Shown: piece by piece, positions 18,928 to 26,042 of the stretch
Layout: each line of letters starts with the position of its first letter
Numbering within the stretch: the first letter of the stretch is position 1
Source: SIG622 sp045600125
GTDB lineage: Bacteria; Bacillota; Clostridia; Oscillospirales; CAG-382
Direction of reading: 5' to 3'
Assembly: GCA_045600125.1 (NCBI GenBank)
Contig: JAZRXH010000120.1
Span: 1-64,000 of the forward strand
Length of the DNA: 64,000 bases
Made by a program: the position numbers and the translations under genes
Notes under the pieces: model-generated
The model's input: only the letters and a program-made list of their open reading frames with translations
What the model was told of the DNA's origin: nothing
Database searches by the model: none

Positions 18928-19485
18928 TTATCTTCCGTTATCCATCAGTTCCCGGGGCATGGCATCCACCACGGCCTTTGTAACGACCGTATAGATGACG
19001 GCGGAAGCACACATGGCGATAAAGCGGAAAAACAGATCGCCGAAAACGTATGCCTTTGAATAGTAATGATAGATGATCGCATCAAGTGCGATAACGCCGG
19101 TATTGAGAAGAAGGACGATAATGCAGGTTACGAAGATCATCACGGCATAAGTGGGAATTTTGAAATTCTTCACACTGCCGACTTTCTTTCTGCGGGCGCT
19201 GATGAAGAGGCAAAGAAGGACGCCCCGAACGACCCCGGGAATCATCCAGAGAGGAGTCGTGGGCATAAGACCGTAGCCGAGTACCTGTGAAAGGAATTCG
19301 GCAAGCACTGAAACGATGATAGTGTCCTTCATCCCGTAAACGAATGCCACAAGGATGATGGGCAGGGCGGCGACAGTGATCTTAACGTTGCCGATCGGGA
19401 TGGTGACGTAGCGGGAGAGCACGACGAACAGCGCTATCATGCAGGCGTCAGTCGTGATCCGCACAAGGTCTTTTCTTTTTGTCAT
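18928..19485 (-). CDS. folT: ECF transporter S component, folate-specific by its riboswitch
   Basis: 185 residues with about six membrane segments. It has the layout of ECF S components, the substrate-binding membrane subunits that share a common EcfAAT energising module (not encoded nearby). The protein alone would only be called a substrate-unspecified S component. The assignment to folate rests on the THF riboswitch and terminator in its leader, since that riboswitch class is known to precede folT. ATG 19485 has GGAGG nine bases upstream. It is a single gene. Confidence 0.85.
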   Translation of the reverse strand: MTKRKDLVRITTDACMIALFVVLSRYVTIPIGNVKITVAALPIILVAFVYGMKDTIIVSVLAEFLSQVLGYGLMPTTPLWMIPGVVRGVLLCLFISARRKKVGSVKNFKIPTYAVMIFVTCIIVLLLNTGVIALDAIIYHYYSKAYVFGDLFFRFIAMCASAVIYTVVTKAVVDAMPRELMDNGR

Positions 19486-19506
19486 AGCATAAACCTCCGT
19501 TGACCG

Positions 19507-19552
19507 CAAAAAAATATGCGGCGATAAATTATTATGCCGCATAAGCTGTTAT
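19507..19552 (-). terminator. Riboswitch-controlled terminator in the folT leader
   Basis: On the minus strand an 8-bp stem TATGCGGC/GCCGCATA (19536-19543 and 19515-19522) is followed by seven T residues. It lies between the THF aptamer and the folT ribosome site, the position expected for transcription attenuation when folate is plentiful. Confidence 0.85.
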
Positions 19553-19573
19553 TCGGAAATTTCCGGAGTTTAT

Positions 19574-19674
19574 GCGACAGCGGGATGCGAAAGAAGCACC
19601 GCGAAAATTTCTTCGTCCGCCCGGCAACTCCCCGTCCGTTCGGCACTTAACGCGCTTCTTCCTACTCTGCCGAC
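19574..19674 (-). ncRNA. Tetrahydrofolate (THF) riboswitch aptamer
   Basis: Read on the minus strand this stretch has, in order, the conserved elements of the THF riboswitch: GAGTAG, GCGTTAAGTGCC, GGGGAGTTGCC, GGACGAAG, CGCGGTG and GCATCC. The closing helix GGCAG/CTGTC and the P2 arm AGAAGC/GCTTCT can pair. The class is known to bind reduced folates and to precede folT or folate genes in Clostridia and relatives. Here it is followed by a terminator and then the S-component gene. Confidence 0.92.
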
Positions 19675-19677
19675 ACC

Positions 19678-19706
19678 ATTGTACCATACATTGCGCTGAA
19701 TTGCAA
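19678..19706 (-). promoter_or_regulatory. Sigma-A-type promoter of the folT leader
   Basis: Minus strand TTGCAA (19701-19706), 17 bases, TACAAT (19678-19683). The start point would fall just before the aptamer. Confidence 0.75.
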
Positions 19707-19921
19707 TAGCAAACACGAAATATTGCGGGCAAATCGGGGGATTTTTTGCAGCATTTTTCCGGCTTCTCCGAAAGTGTGGACGGGGAGGAATGAAAAGGAC
19801 GAAAGGGATGAAAGGGATGAAAAAGAAAGAGAGCTTCCCGCATCGAAAGACCGGGAAGCTTCTTTTTGTACAAATTCCGAATTGCAAATGTTAATATTAT
19901 GTTAAATAATACATTATCGCC
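19707..19921. other. Gene-free region with one hairpin terminator
   Basis: No supported gene. A 9-bp stem AGCTTCCCG (19832-19840) with CGGGAAGCT (19852-19860), followed by TCTTTTT, has the form of an intrinsic terminator, although no gene is seen upstream on the plus strand. A small purine-rich repeat (GGGATGAAA, two to three copies) lies at 19789-19822. The same stem sequence recurs at 21783-21814. Confidence 0.5.
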
Positions 19922-19950
19922 TTGCAAGAAGCAGAATCCTATGCTAAAAT
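19922..19950 (+). promoter_or_regulatory. Sigma-A-type promoter of the structured leader RNA
   Basis: TTGCAA (19922-19927), 17 bases, TAAAAT (19945-19950). Transcription would begin at about 19957, exactly at the 5' side of the long closing helix of the leader. Confidence 0.7.
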
Positions 19951-19955
19951 AGCAC

Positions 19956-20113
19956 TGTCACACAAACTGAATAATCAGAATGGTTTAGCGTTGGCTTTCC
20001 CAAGGGATATTTATACCCTTTTTGACCTACTATAACTTTGTGAATTTGGTAAAAATGCAAATTCCACTGGTTATAGTGGGAGTTACGCTCCATTCTGATT
20101 AGTTTGTGTGACA
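19956..20113 (+). ncRNA. Candidate structured leader RNA (riboswitch-like, class not recognised)
   Basis: The 5' arm at 19956-19983 pairs with 20090-20113 over 24 bp, interrupted only by a 4-base bulge (GAAT, 19969-19972). It is extended by AGCGT/ACGCT just inside. Within it are two further stems: AAGGG/CCCTT (20002-20006, 20016-20020) and ACTATAAC/GTTATAGT (20029-20036, 20070-20077), the latter continued by GTG/CAC and ATTTG/CAAAT. The result is a three-way-junction shape. A promoter precedes it, and a terminator/antiterminator pair and a secreted-protein gene follow. I do not recognise conserved cores of known riboswitches. A mobile-element origin of the long inverted repeat is the main alternative. 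Confidence 0.6.
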
Positions 20114-20170
20114 ACAATAGGAGTTTGCATTTTCCGGGTGTGCCTCCTATTGTCGGCACACCTTTTTTTT
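20114..20170 (+). terminator. Attenuator: terminator with a competing antiterminator helix
   Basis: Terminator stem GGTGTGC (20137-20143) with GCACACC (20156-20162), followed by eight T residues. The loop carries CTCCTATTGT (20144-20153), a perfect complement of ACAATAGGAG (20114-20123), which begins right after the leader's closing helix. Only two bases separate the 10-bp helix from the second terminator arm, so the two structures cannot easily coexist. Confidence 0.7.
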
Positions 20171-20200
20171 ATCTATTTTTTAGGAAAGGAAATGAAAAAC

Positions 20201-21739
20201 ATGAAAAAACAACTGAAAACGATTGTCAAGCCAGCAATTACGGCTGTGCTGCTGATGGCACTGCTTGCCTCCTGCTTTTCAATGACAGGGGTTTCTGCGG
20301 CGGAGGATTATGAAGAGGAAACGGCGCAGCTTTACTCCATTTCCGGAGACGGCAGTGAAGAAGACCCGTTCGTTATCTCGACGCAGGAGGATCTGATGCT
20401 TGTCAGCGACTTCCCGGATTGCTGCTTTGTCCTTGCCAACGACCTTGAGGTCACCGGCGATTGGGAACCTCTCTGCGCCCTCACCGACCCGTTCTCGGGA
20501 ACCTTCGACGGCAACGGGCACACCATTTCCGGTGTGTCGATTACGAAAGACTATGAGTACAACGGTCTGTTTGCGCAGAACAGCGGTACGATACGAAATG
20601 TTGACCTCGATATTTCGATAAGCAGGTCTGGGATTCCGGCTCAAAGGTACTTTGGAACAATAGTCGGGCAGAATAATGCTGCCGGAATTATCGAGAATTG
20701 CAATGTAAACTATTCCGTTGCTGTTTCTTGCTCTGCCAATTATTCTAGGGTCAGCTCTTTCGTTGGAGGAATAACGGGAACTAACGACGGAAAAGTCACT
20801 CATTGTCGTGCGTCCGGCAGCGTAACTCCCAAAGGAGGAAAATACGATGATAGCTTTTATCGTTTTTATGTCGGCGGTCTTACCGGTGACGGGAATGGCG
20901 GTACCTTCACCGAGTGTTATGCGGAGATAACCGTGCCTTCTTCGGCATATTCTCATCTCGGCGGATTTGTCGGCAGTTCTTCTAAAAAAGATATATGCAC
21001 ATTTGAAAGGTGTGCAACATTTCCGATGTTTACGGTAGGCGCACAAACGACTGCTTACGGTGTCGGTCCATGCGGTACTTTCACAGATTGCTACATCATC
21101 GGTTCGTCTACGGCATCCGCTCTTTGTGGCTTCTCAAGTGATCGCAGCACTACCACCAACTGCTATTCAGTCATGTCCGGCGTAACCTACGGATTCAATA
21201 CTAATGGCACAGAGACCAACTGCTTCTACGATAAGACCGTTTCCGGGTGTACCAATACCGGTCACGGCGAACCCAAGACCACGGCTGCCATGAAGATGAA
21301 GGCGACCTACACCAAAGCCGGTTGGGATTTTGAAAACGTTTGGGGCATCGACCCGGCTATCAACGACGGCTACCCCTATCTCCTTTGGGAATATGCAGAG
21401 GAAGAGGAGCCCGAAGATGAGCCCGAAACCTACGCCGTTACCTTTGATGCAAACGGCGGCGACGGCGCTCCCGCTTCACAGGTCAAGACCGAGGGAGAAG
21501 ACCTTGTTCTCAGCTTCGTCGTTCCCGAGCATGAGCAGTACACCTTCAACGGTTGGCTCGGCAGCGACGGCAATACCTATCAGCCCCGTGATACCTATTC
21601 GGCTGATGCCGAATTGACTTTGACGGCACAGTGGACGGAAGCTGTTAAGCCTGTCTTTGGTGACCTCAACGGCGACGGTAAGCTCGACCTGTTAGACCTG
21701 AACATCATGATGCAGGCGATTGCGGCAATGCTCAGCTGA
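20201..21739 (+). CDS. Secreted repeat protein with a single dockerin-like calcium repeat
   Basis: 512 residues. There is a signal peptide with a hydrophobic core near residues 16-30, ending around SFSMTGVSAA. Residues about 45-390 are GLUG-like beta-helix repeats (GTFDGNGHTISGV, FVGGITGTNDGKV, YVGGLTGDGNGG). An InlB B-repeat-like module follows (VTFDANGGDGA to LTAQW), and the C-terminus is GDLNGDGKLDLLDLNIMMQA, one dockerin type I calcium-binding repeat. A full dockerin has two such repeats; here the protein stops six residues after one. I chose ATG 20201 because GGAAAGGA lies 10 bases upstream; ATG 20192 is too close to that box. Probably a surface or matrix adhesin; it is expressed from the structured leader upstream. 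Confidence 0.82.
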   Translation: MKKQLKTIVKPAITAVLLMALLASCFSMTGVSAAEDYEEETAQLYSISGDGSEEDPFVISTQEDLMLVSDFPDCCFVLANDLEVTGDWEPLCALTDPFSGTFDGNGHTISGVSITKDYEYNGLFAQNSGTIRNVDLDISISRSGIPAQRYFGTIVGQNNAAGIIENCNVNYSVAVSCSANYSRVSSFVGGITGTNDGKVTHCRASGSVTPKGGKYDDSFYRFYVGGLTGDGNGGTFTECYAEITVPSSAYSHLGGFVGSSSKKDICTFERCATFPMFTVGAQTTAYGVGPCGTFTDCYIIGSSTASALCGFSSDRSTTTNCYSVMSGVTYGFNTNGTETNCFYDKTVSGCTNTGHGEPKTTAAMKMKATYTKAGWDFENVWGIDPAINDGYPYLLWEYAEEEEPEDEPETYAVTFDANGGDGAPASQVKTEGEDLVLSFVVPEHEQYTFNGWLGSDGNTYQPRDTYSADAELTLTAQWTEAVKPVFGDLNGDGKLDLLDLNIMMQAIAAMLS

Positions 21740-21780
21740 TAACGCACAGCGATATTCCAAAACAATAGAATAACATAAGC

Positions 21781-21820
21781 AAAAGCTTCCCGCTCATTAT
21801 TTGAACGGGAAGCTTTTTCT
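21781..21820. terminator. Bidirectional terminator
   Basis: A perfect stem AAAAGCTTCCCG (21781-21792) with CGGGAAGCTTTT, followed by a T-rich tract. It separates the secreted-protein gene from the convergent serine hydrolase gene. Confidence 0.85.
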
Positions 21821-21892
21821 TTTATTACGGTTCCGAACTTGTTACCCCTTCTGCGGGCAGCCTTTGCGGATTTGCTTTGCTGTCCTTTTCTA

Positions 21893-23050
21893 TTAAAGAA
21901 CCCCTGCCCTCGACAGATCCGCATATACGGTGTTGCGGAGCCTCGGGAACAGCCATGCTTCAAAGGGATTCAGCATGTGCTGGGTGTAGTAGAAGGAAAG
22001 CCGGTTCTGCGTGTCGATGAGCGCCAGCGTTCCGGCGGCGCCGCCCCAGCCGAATTCGCCGATGGGTGAGAGCGAACCGCCGACTGTCTTGTCAAGCAGC
22101 GTCCGCACACCGAGACCGTAGCCGTATCCGAGGTACTGATCCCACTCAAAGCCGGGGATTCCCTTCGTCTTTTGAGCCTCGGTCTTCATCAGCTCCACCG
22201 TCTGCGGCGCAAGGATGCGTTCGCCCGTCGCCGCAAGACCTCCGCAGGCGAGAGCGTCGGCGAACAGAATGTAATCGTCGGCGTTGGAAATAACGCCCGC
22301 GCCGCCGCTGTGGTAGTTTTCACCGAGAATGTAAACGTCTTCCTTTTCGACCTTTTCGGCTATTCCTTTTTCCGGGAAGAAGCGGTACTGAGTCGAGATC
22401 TTTTCTTTCAGCTCGTCGGAGATCTGATAGGTGGAATTCTTCATGCCGCACTTTTCGAAGATATTTTCCTTCACGTATTCGCCAAACGGCATGTCTGCTG
22501 TTTTTTCGACAAGTCCTCCGAGAACATCGTGGCAAAGGCTGTACTGCCAGTGGGTTCCCGGTTCAAAATCGAGAGGCTCCTTGGCGATCGCCTTTACAAA
22601 TTCGAGAGTCGAAGCCTTGGGATTCTCTTTCTTCAGTTCAAGGATAGATTTTGAGTTAAGGTCATAGTTAAGACCGGCGGTCATGGTGAAAAGCTGACCG
22701 ATCCGGATGCCGGGCCATGCGGGAGATTTCAGCTCCTCGGTGCCGTCCGCTTTTTTTATGCGAACCTTTACGTTTTCAAATTCGGGAATGTAGCGGGAAA
22801 GAGGCTCGGAAAGAAGGAATTTTCCCTTTTCCATAAGGGACAATGCGGCGGCGCAGGTGATGACCTTGGAGGTCGAATAGAGGTATACGAGACTGGAGGT
22901 CGTAAAGGGCTTGTTCTCCGCCTTGTCCTCGTATCCGGCGCTGTATTCAAAGATAGGAGTGTGATCCTTGTAGACACGGATCGCTCCGCCGGGTACGCCC
23001 TTTTCATTTATGACTCTGTCGATGACAGAAGCGACGTTTTCAAGAAACAT
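21893..23050 (-). CDS. Serine hydrolase, beta-lactamase/esterase (class C fold) family, copy 2
   Basis: 385 residues without a signal peptide. Nucleophile motif SxxK is STSK (in LYSTSKVITCAA), the second motif is YSLCHD, and a WGG-type third motif lies in GEFGWGGAAGT. This is the pattern of class C-like esterases and peptidases (EstB, DD-peptidase relatives), not true secreted beta-lactamases. I chose ATG 23050 because AAGGAAG lies upstream and the product then aligns end to end with the neighbouring paralog. The next gene upstream, 32 bases away, is a tandem duplicate with the same order of motifs. Confidence 0.87.
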   Translation of the reverse strand: MFLENVASVIDRVINEKGVPGGAIRVYKDHTPIFEYSAGYEDKAENKPFTTSSLVYLYSTSKVITCAAALSLMEKGKFLLSEPLSRYIPEFENVKVRIKKADGTEELKSPAWPGIRIGQLFTMTAGLNYDLNSKSILELKKENPKASTLEFVKAIAKEPLDFEPGTHWQYSLCHDVLGGLVEKTADMPFGEYVKENIFEKCGMKNSTYQISDELKEKISTQYRFFPEKGIAEKVEKEDVYILGENYHSGGAGVISNADDYILFADALACGGLAATGERILAPQTVELMKTEAQKTKGIPGFEWDQYLGYGYGLGVRTLLDKTVGGSLSPIGEFGWGGAAGTLALIDTQNRLSFYYTQHMLNPFEAWLFPRLRNTVYADLSRAGVL

Positions 23051-23081
23051 GGTGACATTATCTTCCTTTCGGGATGGTCGA

Positions 23082-24242
23082 TTATTTACAAAGCAGTTCG
23101 CCGCAGTCGGCATACACGACGTTCCGGAGTCTCGGAAATACGTAATCCTCGAGATTCGAGTCGCTGACGTGCTGTGTGTAGAACATGGAGAAATGATTGG
23201 TCGTATCAATAAACGTGTTTGTCCCGGCGGCGCCTGCCCATCCGAATTCACCGACCGGCGAAAGGGAAGACCCCTGCACCTTGTCCATCATGGTGCGCAC
23301 GCCGAAGCCGTAGCCGTAGCCCTCGTTGGGACTCCAGGTAAAGGTGCTCCGGCGGACGCTTTCGGGAAGACAGTTTGTATGCATCAGCTCGACCGACAGC
23401 GGGGAAAGGATCCGCTCCCCGGTCTTTGCCATCCCCTCGCACGCCATGGCATCGCTGAACAGAGCGGCTTCCTCGCAGTTCGAGATAACGCTGCCGCCGG
23501 CAAAGAAGACATTCTTCGGAAGCTGCTTTAGAAGATCGTTTGAATCAGCCTTCGTAAAGGTCATGGAATTTCTGTCGCAGGTGTAAGCGTCGGCAAGCCG
23601 GGACAGAAGCTCCGGCTTGTTGCGGTAGCTTGAGATCTTCATGCCGCACCTGTCAAAAATTGCTTCCTTTGCGTAATCCGCAATGCTTTTTCCGGTTATG
23701 ACCTCCACGACGGCGCCGAGGATCTCGTGGCTCATGCCGTACATCCACTTTTCGCCGGGATGGAAGTGCAGGGGCTCCCTGGCAACAGCCTTTGCAAAAT
23801 CCACGGTGCTGCAATCCGGACGGCTTTTCAGTTCTTCAATGCTTTCGGGGCTGAGATTGTAGTCAAAGCCGCACGTCATGTTGAAGAGATTTTTGATGGT
23901 GATGGCCTTTTTCGGCTTTACGTAATCAAAACTGCCGTCCTCTTTCTTCACCTTTACCGTAACGTCCCGGAATTCCGGGATATACTCGTAAAGAGGATCC
24001 TGCATCAAAAACAGTCCTTTTTCGTGAAGGGTCATCGCCGCCGCACAGCTGATGACCTTGGAGGAGGAAAAGAGCCGTACCACCGTGGACGGGGTGAAGG
24101 GAAGCTTCTTTTCGGTGTTTGCTATGCCGCAGCCGTAGGAAAACACAAGCTCGTGGTCTTTGTACACGTTCAGCGCCACGCCGGGAATGCCGATCCCGTT
24201 TACGAGATGCTCAAGAAATGCCGCCGTATTTTTCAGAAACAT
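23082..24242 (-). CDS. Serine hydrolase, beta-lactamase/esterase (class C fold) family, copy 1
   Basis: 386 residues, paralog of the next gene along its whole length (both start MFL and share GxPGxAxxVYKDH). Motifs are SSSK in FSSSKVISCAA, YGMSHE, and GEFGWAGAAGT. No signal peptide, so probably a cytoplasmic esterase or peptidase of unknown substrate. ATG 24242 follows an AGGAGTG box. It lies 105 bases after pyk on the same strand; a TATAAT at 24288-24293 (minus strand) without a good -35 may be its own promoter. Confidence 0.87.
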   Translation of the reverse strand: MFLKNTAAFLEHLVNGIGIPGVALNVYKDHELVFSYGCGIANTEKKLPFTPSTVVRLFSSSKVISCAAAMTLHEKGLFLMQDPLYEYIPEFRDVTVKVKKEDGSFDYVKPKKAITIKNLFNMTCGFDYNLSPESIEELKSRPDCSTVDFAKAVAREPLHFHPGEKWMYGMSHEILGAVVEVITGKSIADYAKEAIFDRCGMKISSYRNKPELLSRLADAYTCDRNSMTFTKADSNDLLKQLPKNVFFAGGSVISNCEEAALFSDAMACEGMAKTGERILSPLSVELMHTNCLPESVRRSTFTWSPNEGYGYGFGVRTMMDKVQGSSLSPVGEFGWAGAAGTNTFIDTTNHFSMFYTQHVSDSNLEDYVFPRLRNVVYADCGELLCK

Positions 24243-24347
24243 GATACACTCCTAAACAGTATAATATATTGAAATTACAGTCACCATTATAGCGCACACC
24301 CGCCGTGCTTTCTGTTTTTTTATGTGTGCAAAATGTAAAAACAAGTC

Positions 24348-25763
24348 TTAACCGATGACGTCGGTTTTGATAAGGTCGGTATTGCCGGAGGAGCCGTCGG
24401 TCGCACCGCCGGTAATGATGATCCGGTCGCCGGGTTTTAGCTTCAGCACTTCTTTTGCTTTTTTCTTTGCAATGTAGAACAGCACGTCCACCGAAGGATA
24501 ATCCTCGGTGAGCACCGGAACGACGCCCCAGGAAAGCGCCAGCTTCCGCCAAGCCCGCTCGTTCGTGGTAAGCCCGATGATGTCGGTGGAGGGGCGGAAG
24601 CGGGACACCATCCGCACCGTCATGCCGGAAAGCGAGCAAACCACGATGGCTTTGGCTCCGATATCGGTCGCCATGCCGCAGGCGGAATGCGAGATGGCGT
24701 CGGTCACGTTCTTGATGCGGAAGTCGGATCTGCCGTACAGCGATTCATAGTGGATATTCTTCTCGGTCTCGTGGGTGATGCGCGCCATTGCCTCCACGGC
24801 TTTGACCGGGTATTTTCCCGCCGCCGTCTCCCCGGACAGCATCACGGCGCTGGAGCCATCGTATACGGCGTTGGCTACGTCTGAGATCTCGGCTCTTGTG
24901 GGACGGGGATTGTAGATCATGGATTCCAGCATTTCGGTGGCGGTGATGACTCTTTTGCCGAGCATACGGCATTTGGTAATGAGGTGCTTCTGAATGGCGG
25001 GGAGCTTTTCGTAGGCGATCTCCACACCCATATCGCCCCTGCCGATCATGATGCCGTCGCACTCCGAGCAGATATCCTCGATGTTGTCGATGCCGGATTG
25101 GTTCTCGATCTTGGCGATGATGTCGAGCTTCGGCGCATCGTTTTCCGAGAGAAATTTCTTAACGTCCAGAATATCCTGCTTTGTCGATACGAAGGAGCAG
25201 GCAATGAAGTCGACACCGTTCTCGATACCGAAAAGAAGATCGCTTCTGTCCTGCTCGGAAAGATAGTCCTGCTTCAGTACCTTGTTCGGAAAGCTCATGC
25301 TTTTACGGTCGGACAGTTCGCCGCCGACGAGGGTCTTACAGATGATGTCATTTCCGCAGATCCCGGTCACCTCAAAGGAGAGAAGACCGTTGCTCAGAAG
25401 GATCGTGTTCCCGACCTCCAGCTCCTGCGGCAGGCGCTTGTAGCTGACCGATACCCGTTCCTTGTTCCCGACGATATCCTCCGCCGTGAAGATAAAACGG
25501 TCGCCGTCGGAAAGCTCGATCTTGTGATCCTCGAAGATGCCGATACGGTATTCGGGGCCCTTTGTGTCAAGAAGGATGGCAACGGGAAGCCCCAGCTTTT
25601 CCCGGACCTTTTTGATGAGCTCGATGTTTCTTTTATGATCCTCGTGGGTGCCATGGGAAAAGTTGAGTCTTGCCACGTTCATGCCCGCAAGGCACATTTG
25701 GGTAAGGACCTCCTCCTTGTTCGAGGAGGGACCGATGGTACATACGATTTTTGTCTTTCTCAT
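24348..25763 (-). CDS. pyk: Pyruvate kinase
   Basis: 471 residues, the length of the form without the extra C-terminal PEP-utiliser domain. It makes pyruvate and ATP from PEP, the last step of glycolysis. Signatures are MRKTKIVCTIGPSSN at the start, LDTKGPEYRIG, the Mg-binding GRGDMGVEI, and TATEMLESM. The last 100 residues form the usual C-terminal allosteric domain ending in GDRIIITGG. ATG 25763 has AAAGGAAAG upstream. Confidence 0.97.
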   Translation of the reverse strand: MRKTKIVCTIGPSSNKEEVLTQMCLAGMNVARLNFSHGTHEDHKRNIELIKKVREKLGLPVAILLDTKGPEYRIGIFEDHKIELSDGDRFIFTAEDIVGNKERVSVSYKRLPQELEVGNTILLSNGLLSFEVTGICGNDIICKTLVGGELSDRKSMSFPNKVLKQDYLSEQDRSDLLFGIENGVDFIACSFVSTKQDILDVKKFLSENDAPKLDIIAKIENQSGIDNIEDICSECDGIMIGRGDMGVEIAYEKLPAIQKHLITKCRMLGKRVITATEMLESMIYNPRPTRAEISDVANAVYDGSSAVMLSGETAAGKYPVKAVEAMARITHETEKNIHYESLYGRSDFRIKNVTDAISHSACGMATDIGAKAIVVCSLSGMTVRMVSRFRPSTDIIGLTTNERAWRKLALSWGVVPVLTEDYPSVDVLFYIAKKKAKEVLKLKPGDRIIITGGATDGSSGNTDLIKTDVIG

Positions 25764-25825
25764 ATTCTTTCCTTTCAGAATCGGGATTTGTCGCCTGTTT
25801 GGAACGGGCTTCATTTACAATACAG

Positions 25826-25854
25826 ATTGTACCACAGTGCGCTCTGTTTTGCAA
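25826..25854 (-). promoter_or_regulatory. Sigma-A-type promoter for pyk
   Basis: Minus strand TTGCAA (25849-25854), 17 bases, TACAAT (25826-25831), identical in both boxes to the folT promoter; 62 bases before the pyk start. Confidence 0.75.
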
Positions 25855-25954
25855 TTCATTTTTTACTAATCCGAAGCTGCAAATGTTGTTTTTTGATGAT
25901 TCTATGCGCCGCAGCCTTGGCGGGGAATTTTGACGCATATGTTTCAAAAAACTC

Positions 25955-25983
25955 TTTACAAAATGGAAAAGCTATGATAAAAT
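25955..25983 (+). promoter_or_regulatory. Sigma-A-type promoter for the GH4 gene
   Basis: TTTACA (25955-25960), 17 bases, TAAAAT (25978-25983); the ATG is 60 bases downstream. Confidence 0.7.
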
Positions 25984-26042
25984 CGAAGGTGCTAAAAGAA
26001 GATACGGCTTTTTGCAAGTTCAAAAAAAGGAGATGTTGAAAA

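Noticed and set aside
19532..19927. Minus-strand frames rich in Phe-Ile-Pro across the folT leader
   Set aside because: The sequence is accounted for by the promoter, THF riboswitch and a purine-rich repeat; no ribosome site.
19956..20113. Miniature inverted-repeat transposable element as explanation of the leader's long inverted repeat
   Set aside because: Not excluded, but no target-site duplication beyond a chance AC, no second copy in the window, and a promoter and attenuator aligned exactly with its ends favour a regulatory RNA.
19944..20159. A 71-residue minus-strand frame through the structured leader
   Set aside because: It is explained by the inverted-repeat RNA structure and has no ribosome site.
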